7,461 nt of DNA, taken from the NCBI GenBank assembly GCA_019749855.1, contig JAIEPI010000151.1:1-7461 (forward strand). The letters are read 5' to 3'. Below, one piece after another: positions 1 through 4,544 of this stretch. Made by a program: the position numbers and the translations under genes. This stretch comes from Rickettsiales bacterium (GTDB lineage Bacteria > Pseudomonadota > Alphaproteobacteria > Rickettsiales > UBA998). How positions within the stretch are numbered: the stretch's first letter is position 1; the number at the start of each line of letters is the position of its first letter. Under the pieces are notes generated by a model. That model was not told where the DNA came from. It saw only the letters and a list, made by a program, of their open reading frames with translations, and did not search any database.

Positions 1-19
1 CGGATATGATTAACAAGCG

Positions 20-478
20 TTAGGAGTTTAATTTGTCGCCGTTCCAATCACCGTCAAGCGTATCAATGGGAAGCGACGGCTGGTCGAGGTCTGCTAATGC
101 TTCCTCCTTCTGGCCATCAAAATCAGTGGCGTCGGCCAGTACGATCAAGACCGCCTGCCCAGTGCAGTCGATCAGGATGTGGCGATTCGGGTCAGCCTTT
201 GAGAGCGTTACCTGCGCTTGGATACCATCTTTAATGGTCACCTTATCCAGATTTGCCACAATCGTATGGCGACCGTCAGAAGCAACAATATGCACAACCC
301 GCTTAATCAGGTCGCGTGAAAGAGAGCATGCACGCTCGATGGCGTCCTCCTGTTCTGATTGGCTCATCTGCGGCCACGGTTTAGGCAGCGCCTTAATGTG
401 TCCAAGCAGTACGTCGCGCACGTCTCCAAACAATGTGCCGGAGTCAAGGGAGATATTGTCAATGTCAGTAGTTTCCAT
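20..478 (-). CDS. Hypothetical phage early-left protein, 152 aa
   Basis: I do not recognise this family. The protein is acidic and soluble, with no signal peptide or membrane segment. It has a helical N-terminal half (an acidic start, then a stretch rich in Glu, Arg and Leu) followed by alternating hydrophobic and polar segments that look like beta strands around 'HTIVANLDKVTIKDG' and 'HILIDCTGQAVLIVLAD', and an acidic, Pro-containing tail. The ATG at 478-476 is supported by a strong Shine-Dalgarno, AGGAAGGA on the minus strand (486-493), 7 nt upstream. It lies 109 bp downstream of the Cro-like gene on the same strand, so it is probably expressed from the same leftward promoter when the repressor is inactivated. 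The stop (TAA) is at 20-22. A role in early phage development is inferred from position only. Confidence 0.75.
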   Translation of the reverse strand: METTDIDNISLDSGTLFGDVRDVLLGHIKALPKPWPQMSQSEQEDAIERACSLSRDLIKRVVHIVASDGRHTIVANLDKVTIKDGIQAQVTLSKADPNRHILIDCTGQAVLIVLADATDFDGQKEEALADLDQPSLPIDTLDGDWNGDKLNS

Positions 479-587
479 GGGGTGTTCCTTCCTGTGGGTT
501 GATAGTAAACTTAAGTATTTTGGTCAGTGGCTTATGGTGCCTTTATGGGGTGGGCGTAATGCGGCCTTGGCCGGCGCAATGGCCCTC

Positions 588-812
588 CTAGGCTTCTTTT
601 GTTATGGGGATGGCGGGTGGTAGTGAAAGAAGATCAGCAAGAGAGATATTCAAGCCGCGCGCCTCAGCTAGGGGGAGCAGTTTTAGTGCCCCCTCTTTTG
701 AAAAGCCGCGAGCCTTCCAGTGAGAAACGCGTCCTCTCGATGCGCCAATTTCCCTACCAACCTGCGAAGGGCCACCAAGTTCGTCAATTAAATCTGCAGC
801 GTTCTGAATCAT
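588..812 (-). CDS. Cro/YdaS-like helix-turn-helix regulator, 74 aa
   Basis: Small DNA-binding protein divergent from the repressor gene, where a Cro-type antirepressor normally sits. Residues about 15-35 (SQVGREIGASRGRVSHWKAR) form a clear HTH of the Cro/YdaS type, with the characteristic 'VSHW' recognition-helix pattern; residues 36-65 resemble the following helices that end in an L-x-x-L segment. The frame stays open upstream to 914, but that extension runs through the operators and lacks HTH-family character, so I take the ATG at 812-810. No properly spaced Shine-Dalgarno precedes it (GTGGGG abuts the ATG), and the predicted transcription start is only 2-3 nt upstream, so the mRNA may be leaderless; a GTG at 818-816 is an alternative. 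It would oppose the S24 repressor at the shared operators and is followed by the 152-aa gene. Confidence 0.75.
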   Translation of the reverse strand: MIQNAADLIDELGGPSQVGREIGASRGRVSHWKARGFSKEGALKLLPLAEARGLNISLADLLSLPPAIPITKEA

Positions 813-820
813 CCCCACAG

Positions 821-847
821 AATGTACACAATTTGGGTACAAGTCAA
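821..847 (-). promoter_or_regulatory. Leftward early promoter of the Cro-like gene
   Basis: On the minus strand, TTGACT (847-842) is followed after 15 bp by TACATT (826-821). The spacer is shorter than the optimal 17 bp, but both hexamers match those of the right early promoter (TTGACG and TACATT). Operator-like site A fills the spacer and overlaps the -10. Transcription would start near 814-815, almost at the ATG of the Cro-like gene. Confidence 0.5.
823..841. promoter_or_regulatory. Operator-like site A
   Basis: Sequence TGTACACAATTTGGGTACA. It is a pseudo-palindrome of two 8-bp arms (TGTACACA and the complement of TGGGTACA, i.e. TGTACCCA; 7 of 8 match) around a 3-bp ATT centre. It matches site D at 16 of 19 positions. 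It lies between the -35 and -10 of the leftward promoter, so binding there would block that promoter. The likely ligands are the S24 repressor and the Cro-like protein (inference). Confidence 0.65.
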
Positions 848-855
848 GAGGGGAA

Positions 856-874
856 TGTATCCAATTTGTTGTCT
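856..874. promoter_or_regulatory. Operator-like site B
   Basis: TGTATCCA-ATT-TGTTGTCT. The left arm, TGTATCCA, is the exact complement of the right arm of site D (TGGATACA); the right arm is degenerate. Compared with the reverse complement of site D it matches at about 14 of 19 positions. Its centre is 33 bp (about three helical turns) from that of site A, nearly the same as the 32 bp between C and D, which suits cooperative binding. The right arm overlaps the putative -35 of the repressor promoter, which suggests autoregulation. Confidence 0.5.
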
Positions 875-897
875 TGCCTAAGTGACGGAAATAAATA
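869..897 (+). promoter_or_regulatory. Putative repressor promoter (PRM-like)
   Basis: TTGTCT (869-874), 17 bp, then TAAATA (892-897). The match is weak, as is common for repressor-maintenance promoters. The predicted start, near 904, is only a few nucleotides before the repressor ATG at 908. With no Shine-Dalgarno in reach, this points to a leaderless repressor mRNA, as for lambda cI from PRM. Confidence 0.35.
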
Positions 898-907
898 CGT
901 TTGTCGA

Positions 908-1486
908 ATGTCACAAAACAACATCCGGCAATACATCGACAAATCAGGAATGACCGTACAGCAGGTGGCTGATAAAGCAGGTACGAGCCGTGGTCAGATT
1001 TACAACCTGATGAAGGGTGAGCGCGGCCTTGACTTTGAATGGATGAAGCGCCTTGCCGTTGCCTTTGAGTGCGAGCCGGAAGATTTAATATCCAGCCGCA
1101 AGTTTATTCCTCTTGTCGGCTATGTCGGGGCAGGGCAGGAAATTCATGCCATAGACGATCATGCCAAAGGCGCGGGCTTAGATGAGGTGGACGTGCCCCC
1201 AGGTAGCGGCCCGAATACAGTGGCGGTGCGCGTCAAAGGTGATTCGATGCAGCCCGCCATGCAAGAAGGCTGGTTGCTATATTACAGCAACCGCGTCGAA
1301 GGCGGCTGCGAGGATTTAATCGGCAGCCTGTGTGTAATGAAGGTGCTGGATGGCCCAACGCTCGTTAAGAATCTGCGTAAAGGCTACGCGAAAGGTTGCT
1401 TCAACCTGCACAGCTACAATGCCGAAGTGATCGAGGATGTGCGCCTAGAATGGTGCGCGAAAGTGGAATTTATTAAACCGGCATGA
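908..1486 (+). CDS. LexA/CI-like phage repressor: XRE HTH plus S24 peptidase, 192 aa
   Basis: Master lysogeny repressor. Residues about 5-60 form an XRE-type HTH domain (MTVQQVADKAGTSRGQIYNL holds the helix-turn-helix). Residues about 68-190 form the S24/LexA self-cleavage domain: the cleavage dipeptide is probably Ala75-Gly76 in 'GYVGAGQE', the nucleophile is Ser113 in 'VKGDSMQP', and the general-base lysine is Lys154 in 'GPTLVKNL'. Family knowledge says RecA filaments trigger this cleavage after DNA damage and so induce the prophage. The frame is open back to 599, but the upstream part overlaps the divergent HTH gene and the operators, so the ATG at 908 is chosen. It has no Shine-Dalgarno, consistent with a leaderless transcript. 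The stop overlaps the next possible ATG (ATGA at 1483-1486), coupling it to the lipoprotein gene. It probably binds sites A-D. Confidence 0.92.
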   Translation: MSQNNIRQYIDKSGMTVQQVADKAGTSRGQIYNLMKGERGLDFEWMKRLAVAFECEPEDLISSRKFIPLVGYVGAGQEIHAIDDHAKGAGLDEVDVPPGSGPNTVAVRVKGDSMQPAMQEGWLLYYSNRVEGGCEDLIGSLCVMKVLDGPTLVKNLRKGYAKGCFNLHSYNAEVIEDVRLEWCAKVEFIKPA

Positions 1487-1494
1487 GGAATCGA

Positions 1495-1848
1495 ATGAAA
1501 AGCATCATCTTTATCTTGCTCTTAACTTCCTGCACCCGCCCCATGGGCTACACGCACGAGAATATGAAAGCGTGGGACAAAGACACTGAGTATGAGGTGA
1601 CGGAGCGCCCCAACGGTTTTACGCTGACCATCAATTATGAGCGATACCAGTTTATTCCTGAAGGGGACGCCCTGACGCAGGCATGCAAAAGCGCCCTGAC
1701 ATCTATTGCGTATGATTATGCGGAAAAGCAGGGCCGCAAAATTGATCCAGTAAATGAGCAGCGCATAAAGCTATCTCTTGGCCGCAATGGCCTGACAGGC
1801 TTTTCGTCTTGCTCCGCGCAGGCTCCAGTAGATTATAAGAAAAATTAA
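1495..1848 (+). CDS. Small predicted lipoprotein in the repressor operon, 117 aa
   Basis: The N-terminus (MKSIIFILLLTSC) has a charged start, a hydrophobic core and a lipobox ending in LLTSC, so the protein is probably lipidated on that Cys and anchored in a membrane facing the periplasm. The mature part is about 105 residues with two further Cys (in 'QACKSA' and 'FSSCSA') that may form a disulfide. I do not recognise the fold. Start choice: the ATG at 1495 has AGGA (1486-1489) 5 nt upstream; an in-frame ATG at 1483 (adding MRNR) overlaps the repressor stop as ATGA and would give a more usual signal-peptide length (16 residues before Cys), but has no Shine-Dalgarno. The gene is co-transcribed with the repressor, so it should be expressed in the lysogen. 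Superinfection exclusion or lysogenic conversion is a reasonable guess from position; a plain accessory lipoprotein is the alternative. Confidence 0.8.
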   Translation: MKSIIFILLLTSCTRPMGYTHENMKAWDKDTEYEVTERPNGFTLTINYERYQFIPEGDALTQACKSALTSIAYDYAEKQGRKIDPVNEQRIKLSLGRNGLTGFSSCSAQAPVDYKKN

Positions 1849-1853
1849 AGATC

Positions 1854-1985
1854 ATGATTTTTGCCTCTGTTTTTCTCGTGATGTTTTTGGATCCATTCAG
1901 ACTTATCGCTGCGCTGATCGTTGGCGCGTATGATCGAAGCGCTATGCAAGGGCGGCTAATGGGCGGAGAAACATTCACCTCGTAA
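1854..1985 (+). CDS. Possible small membrane peptide, 43 aa
   Basis: A short frame from the ATG at 1854 to TAA at 1983-1985, 5 nt after the lipoprotein stop. Residues 2-12 and 17-25 are strongly hydrophobic (MIFASVFLVMFLDPFRLIAA, then LIVGAY), followed by a polar tail with Arg, Met and Thr. It could be one bent membrane segment. The ribosome site is weak (AAAG just upstream), so translation would depend on coupling to the lipoprotein gene. It is short enough that chance cannot be excluded. Confidence 0.4.
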   Translation: MIFASVFLVMFLDPFRLIAALIVGAYDRSAMQGRLMGGETFTS

Positions 1986-2008
1986 GAGGAATGCGTATCC
2001 GCTCGAAC

Positions 2009-2076
2009 GTCCCGCCCCATGCTAGCTAAGGGACGGGACACCCGAACCGCGCAGAATAGTAACCCTATTCTCCGCG
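2009..2076 (+). ncRNA. Two stable hairpins upstream of the terminator (candidate structured RNA)
   Basis: Hairpin 1: GTCCCG (2009-2014) pairs with CGGGAC (2034-2039). After one C-A mismatch, CCC (2016-2018) pairs with GGG (2030-2032), leaving an 11-nt loop that contains GCTAGC. Hairpin 2: CGCG (2048-2051) pairs with CGCG (2073-2076). After a C-C mismatch, AGAATAG (2053-2059) pairs with CTATTCT (2065-2071) over the loop TAACC. Neither lies in a reading frame I can support. With the terminator hairpin they make a compact 120-nt structured 3' region of the repressor transcript, or a separate small RNA. I recognise no known RNA family here. Confidence 0.4.
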
Positions 2077-2090
2077 TCCGGACGGCAAGG

Positions 2091-2126
2091 ACGGCTCCAC
2101 CCTCACAGGTGGGGCCGTTTCTGTTT
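2091..2126 (+). terminator. Rho-independent terminator of the repressor operon
   Basis: An 11-bp stem, 2091-2101 with 2108-2118 (ACGGCTCCACC against GGTGGGGCCGT, one T-G pair), has the loop CTCACA and is followed by TTTCTGTTT (2118-2126). It separates the repressor/lipoprotein transcript from the early promoter starting at 2185, so lysogenic transcription should not enter the recombination operon. Confidence 0.8.
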
Positions 2127-2160
2127 ATAGCATCAGGGTTTGTGCGGCTCAAGAAGATTG

Positions 2161-2179
2161 TTTCCAAAATGTGTACATT
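2161..2179. promoter_or_regulatory. Operator-like site C
   Basis: TTTCCAAAATGTGTACATT aligns with site D at 13 of 19 positions, with the same 8-3-8 layout (centre ATG). It also lies in a strong local inverted repeat, AAAATGT-GT-ACATTTT (2166-2181). It sits just upstream of the early -35, 32 bp centre-to-centre from site D. Confidence 0.5.
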
Positions 2180-2184
2180 TTAGG

Positions 2185-2213
2185 TTGACGAGTGTCCACA
2201 ATGTGGATACATT
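2185..2213 (+). promoter_or_regulatory. Right early promoter
   Basis: TTGACG (2185-2190), exactly 17 bp, then TACATT (2208-2213). The predicted start is near 2220, giving a leader of about 24 nt before the first operon ATG at 2244. Operator-like site D lies in the spacer and overlaps the -10, and site C lies just upstream of the -35, so repressor binding should switch it off. It is the only good promoter seen ahead of the ten-gene operon. Confidence 0.75.
2193..2211. promoter_or_regulatory. Operator-like site D
   Basis: TGTCCACAATGTGGATACA, with the perfect inner inverted repeat TCCACA-A-TGTGGA. It matches site A at 16 of 19 positions, about 1.3 kb away on the other side of the repressor gene. 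It is placed between the -35 and -10 of the right early promoter. Confidence 0.65.
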
Positions 2214-2243
2214 CACCCCATCAACAACGCACAGGGGTGCACA

Positions 2244-2618
2244 ATGCAGAATCAACTTTACGGACAAGGCGACATCATCGCGGCGGACTATGAGCGCAGA
2301 TGCGAGGGCGAGCGCACAGACAATACCGCCACCGCTGACATTGCACTCCTCAAGGCATACTACGCACACGTTAAGGCGCTGACCTCCGCTGTTGAGCGTG
2401 CCCTGCAAACAGCGGGTAATAGCGTGGCTGATGACTTTGAGCTTCTGCAAGGCGTTCTTGATGATGAGATTAAGGGCGACATGATCCCCACCATCAGCGC
2501 CATTGCTGACCGTCAGGACGATGAGCACGGCACAGGGTGCGCCGATGATGATTGTTCGCCTGATTTCGTAGAGCTGAACCGCCTGATTAAGAATCTGGCA
2601 TTGGTAGGTGTGGGATGA
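2244..2618 (+). CDS. Hypothetical first gene of the early operon, 124 aa
   Basis: Not recognised. An acidic, mainly helical protein with no signal peptide or membrane segment. Residues about 12-60 read as long helices (repeated Ala, Glu, Leu), and a Cys-containing acidic stretch (GTGCADDDCSPD, about residues 96-107) precedes a final hydrophobic helix. AGGGG (2233-2237) lies 6 nt before the ATG, within the short leader of the early promoter. Being first after the promoter, it would be the earliest protein made on induction. Its stop overlaps the next start (ATGA at 2615-2618). Confidence 0.8.
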   Translation: MQNQLYGQGDIIAADYERRCEGERTDNTATADIALLKAYYAHVKALTSAVERALQTAGNSVADDFELLQGVLDDEIKGDMIPTISAIADRQDDEHGTGCADDDCSPDFVELNRLIKNLALVGVG

Positions 2619-2851
2619 GCGATTTAGTCACCAACATCATGCGCGATTTTGACGCCGCGCAGTCCTACGCCGCCGCTGAAATGTCCATGCTGCAACGTGC
2701 CGTTGCCGAGAAATGGGACGGTGAGCTGTACCATTTGGCCGTGACATACGGTGAGACAAAGGCGCGTGAGATCATGCAGATGCGCCGTGACCTGCAAGCA
2801 TTCAACAACCGCCATGCACACCGCGTGGCAATAGCACAACTGGAGGGTTGA
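2615..2851 (+). CDS. Hypothetical small early protein, 78 aa
   Basis: Not recognised. A short, largely helical, soluble protein with an acidic start and a basic end (MQMRRDLQAFNNRHAHRVA). Starts in an ATGA overlap with the preceding gene, with AGGTG (2606-2610) 4 nt upstream; ends 3 nt before the repeat-protein gene. The packing supports it as a real operon member although no domain can be named. Confidence 0.75.
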   Translation: MSDLVTNIMRDFDAAQSYAAAEMSMLQRAVAEKWDGELYHLAVTYGETKAREIMQMRRDLQAFNNRHAHRVAIAQLEG

Positions 2852-2854
2852 GAG

Positions 2855-3529
2855 ATGACGAAAGAATTAGACCGTAAAGCTAAATATCTGATGGCAATCA
2901 GACAATTTAATGCTCTGCGTGCGGCTGGGTGCAGTCTCAGTGATCTGCGTGCGGCTGGGTGCAGCGCCAATGCTCTGCTTGCGGCTGGGTACAGTCTCAG
3001 TGATCTGCGTGCGGCTGGGTACAGTCTCAGTGATCTGCGTGCGGCTGGGTGCAGCGCCAATGCTCTGCTTGCGGCTGGGTACAGTCTCAGTGCTCTGCTT
3101 GCGGCTGGGTACAGTCCCAGTGCTCTGCGTGCGGCTGGGTACAGTCTCAGTGATCTGCGTGCGGCTGGGTGCAGCGCCAATACTCTGCTTGAGGAAGCGC
3201 CCCTGCTTAAAAAGCCTTATAGCCAAATTTTGGCGGACATCCGCGCAAAGAAACGCCGATTCAGCCAATCAACTTTTGGCCCAAAAATTGAAAACGAGGA
3301 ACATCTATGTGGCACCGCCATGTGTACCGCTGGGCATCTCATCAATCTTGCTGGCGAGGCTGGTTGGGCGCTCAAAGAAAAGTACGATTACGCCACCGCC
3401 GCCGCTCTTATCCACGAGAAAGCGCACCCTAATTATCCTTGTCAGGATTTCGGGTCAATCCCCGACGATGTGGCACTGGCTTATATCGAAACGATGGCAG
3501 AAATCGAACAGCAGGAGGAGGCAGCATGA
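2855..3529 (+). CDS. Decapeptide-repeat protein with a conserved Cys/His C-terminal domain, 224 aa
   Basis: Residues 1-20 are a basic helical lead. Residues 21-110 are nine tandem 10-residue repeats of pattern L-[RL]-A-A-G-[CY]-S-[LAP]-[SN]-[DAT]. Residues 111-224 form a separate domain with the motif CGTAMCTAGH (Cys152, Cys157, His161) and a long acidic C-terminal helix. CGT-x-x-C-x-A-G-[HW] patterns occur in unnamed phage and bacterial proteins; I know no proven function. The short Leu/Ala/Gly repeats would fit a helical solenoid used for binding (inference). GGAGG (2842-2846) lies 8 nt before the ATG. The stop overlaps the next ATG (ATGA at 3526-3529). The DNA repeats are nearly identical, which implies recent expansion or shuffling. 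It sits just upstream of the exonuclease/annealase pair, so a role in phage DNA handling or in countering host defences is possible but unproven. Confidence 0.85.
   Translation: MTKELDRKAKYLMAIRQFNALRAAGCSLSDLRAAGCSANALLAAGYSLSDLRAAGYSLSDLRAAGCSANALLAAGYSLSALLAAGYSPSALRAAGYSLSDLRAAGCSANTLLEEAPLLKKPYSQILADIRAKKRRFSQSTFGPKIENEEHLCGTAMCTAGHLINLAGEAGWALKEKYDYATAAALIHEKAHPNYPCQDFGSIPDDVALAYIETMAEIEQQEEAA
2911..3190 (+). repeat. Tandem array of nine 30-bp units plus a partial unit
   Basis: Units start at 2911, 2941, 2971, 3001, 3031, 3061, 3091, 3121 and 3151, with 10 bp of a tenth at 3181. The core TGCGGCTGGGT is constant. Variation is confined to about eight positions: tgct/tgat, cgt/ctt, ggtg/ggta, and the block tctcag/cgccaa (once tcccag). 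The pair 2941-3000 is repeated exactly at 3031-3090. There are no spacers and the frame is kept throughout, so the array is coding and not a CRISPR. Confidence 0.95.
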
Positions 3530-3636
3530 GCACATTCATCCGCTTTTATAGATGGGTTGACCGTCATCCCGTATTGACGCACGGGGTCATCATTCTGGCC
3601 GTGTGGTGCTACTGCCTCAATCGGGGGTGGATATGA
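3526..3636 (+). CDS. Small single-pass membrane peptide, 36 aa
   Basis: MSTFIRFYRWVDRHPV is a basic, aromatic N-terminus; residues about 16-31 (VLTHGVIILAVWCYCL) form one hydrophobic segment; the peptide ends NRGWI. The positive-inside rule does not decide orientation. The start overlaps the upstream stop (ATGA at 3526-3529) behind AGGAGGAGG (3513-3521), one of the strongest ribosome sites in the operon. Its own stop overlaps the exonuclease ATG (3633-3636). This placement makes it a real coupled gene despite its size. Function unknown. Confidence 0.7.
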   Translation: MSTFIRFYRWVDRHPVLTHGVIILAVWCYCLNRGWI

Positions 3637-4544
3637 AAAACCGCCAGCATATTGTGCAACCACGCACGCCAGAATGGCATGCCTTGCGCCGCACCAGCAT
3701 CGGAAGCAGCGAGATTGCCGCCTTGTTTGGCCTCTCGCCCTACCTGACGGCCTTCGAGCTGTACCACGCCAAGCGCGGCAGTATCGGGGATAATTTCGAG
3801 GATACCGAGCGCATGTTCTGGGGCCGTCAGCTTGAGGATGCCATCGCCACCGGCGCAGGCGAGCAGGAGCACTGGACGGTTATCAATCCGAAGGGCTTTT
3901 ACCAGCACGCCACTATCGACGGTATGGGCGCAACGCCGGACAAATTTATCGAGGATGCAGCCCGCGAAGGCTTGGGCATCATGGAGGTGAAGAACGTCGC
4001 ATGGCCTGAGTTTAAGGAAAAATGGACGGATGGCGAGCCGCCGATTCACTACCTTCTGCAACTCCAGCACCAGCTTGCCTGCACCGGCTTGGAATGGGGC
4101 GCTATAGTTGCCCTCGTCGGAGGCAATGACCTGAAAGTGTTTCGCTATGAGCGCCACGAGCCAACCGTTCAGCGCATTGAGTCTGCCGTGCGTAAGTTCT
4201 GGCAGGACGTGCAAGCCGAGCGCGAGCCGCAGATTGATGACGCCGCCGCATATGCCGTGGTTAAGGAACTGCATCCCGTCCATGACAGTGAAATCGACCT
4301 CACCGGCGACAACCAACTTCCCACGCTTTGCGCCGACGCCTTGCGCCATACCGCTGAGCGGCTGGCCGCGCAGAAGGCCGAGGACGCCGCGAAAGCGGAA
4401 ATCCTGCGCCGCGTCGGCTCCAACGCTCGCGCCAAGTGCAACGGCTTCTGGATCGAGCGCAAGGAAATCGTGGCGCACCTGAAAGCACAAGAAGCCCGCA
4501 CGCAAACCAGTAAACGATTAACCATAAAGGAAATGACACAATGA
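3633..4544 (+). CDS. YqaJ-type viral recombinase exonuclease (PD-(D/E)XK nuclease), 303 aa
   Basis: Predicted 5'-3' double-strand exonuclease that produces 3' single strands for annealing, the partner role of lambda Exo. YqaJ hallmarks are present: 'RTPEWHALRR...IGSSEIAALFGLSPY' (residues 11-37), an early acidic residue Glu68 in 'WGRQLED', Asp103 in 'GATPDKF', Glu118-x-Lys120 in 'GIMEVK', and the glutamine-rich helix 'YLLQLQHQL' (140-148) that closes the nuclease core. The rest (about 200-303) is helical and charged, longer than a minimal YqaJ domain. A GTG at 3603 would lengthen the N-terminus by 10 residues, but the ATG at 3633 overlaps the upstream stop as ATGA and starts just before the conserved region, so it is preferred. 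Its stop overlaps the RecT gene start (ATGA, 4541-4544), as expected for a matched pair. Confidence 0.9.
   Translation: MKNRQHIVQPRTPEWHALRRTSIGSSEIAALFGLSPYLTAFELYHAKRGSIGDNFEDTERMFWGRQLEDAIATGAGEQEHWTVINPKGFYQHATIDGMGATPDKFIEDAAREGLGIMEVKNVAWPEFKEKWTDGEPPIHYLLQLQHQLACTGLEWGAIVALVGGNDLKVFRYERHEPTVQRIESAVRKFWQDVQAEREPQIDDAAAYAVVKELHPVHDSEIDLTGDNQLPTLCADALRHTAERLAAQKAEDAAKAEILRRVGSNARAKCNGFWIERKEIVAHLKAQEARTQTSKRLTIKEMTQ

Noticed and set aside
33..623. 196-codon plus-strand frame opposite the left genes
   Set aside because: It is antisense to the 152-aa gene, which has a strong Shine-Dalgarno, and shows no protein character of its own.
599..907. N-terminal extension of the repressor frame to 599
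   Set aside because: The added 103 residues overlap the divergent HTH gene and the operator/promoter region; S24 repressors start just before the HTH, as at 908.
813..914. Extension of the Cro-like frame to an ATG at 914
   Set aside because: It would translate through operators A and B and the promoter, and adds no HTH-family sequence.
2009..2126. Self-cleaving ribozyme (hammerhead, HDV or twister) in the hairpin region
   Set aside because: I looked for the hammerhead core and for HDV- or twister-type conserved strands and could not find them; the stems are simple hairpins.
2911..3180. Chi-like recombination hotspots within the repeats
   Set aside because: The core contains GCTGGGT, not the E. 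coli Chi sequence GCTGGTGG, and Chi of this host is unknown.
2911..3190. Regular 30-bp repeats that could suggest a CRISPR array
   Set aside because: Units are directly adjacent with no spacers, are translated in frame as decapeptides, and lie inside a gene with a good ribosome site and a separate C-terminal domain.
2665..3268. Two long minus-strand frames giving repetitive peptides over the repeat array
   Set aside because: They are reverse readings of the 30-bp coding repeats; the plus-strand frame is the one with coupling, a ribosome site and a conserved C-terminal domain.
2910..3551. Alternative plus-strand frame through the repeats (213 codons)
   Set aside because: It has no ribosome site or operon overlap; any 30-bp repeat without stops opens other frames as well.
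3609..4505. 298-codon open frame on the minus strand
   Set aside because: It lies opposite the clearly recognised YqaJ exonuclease and has no domain character or ribosome site; it results from codon bias on the other strand.
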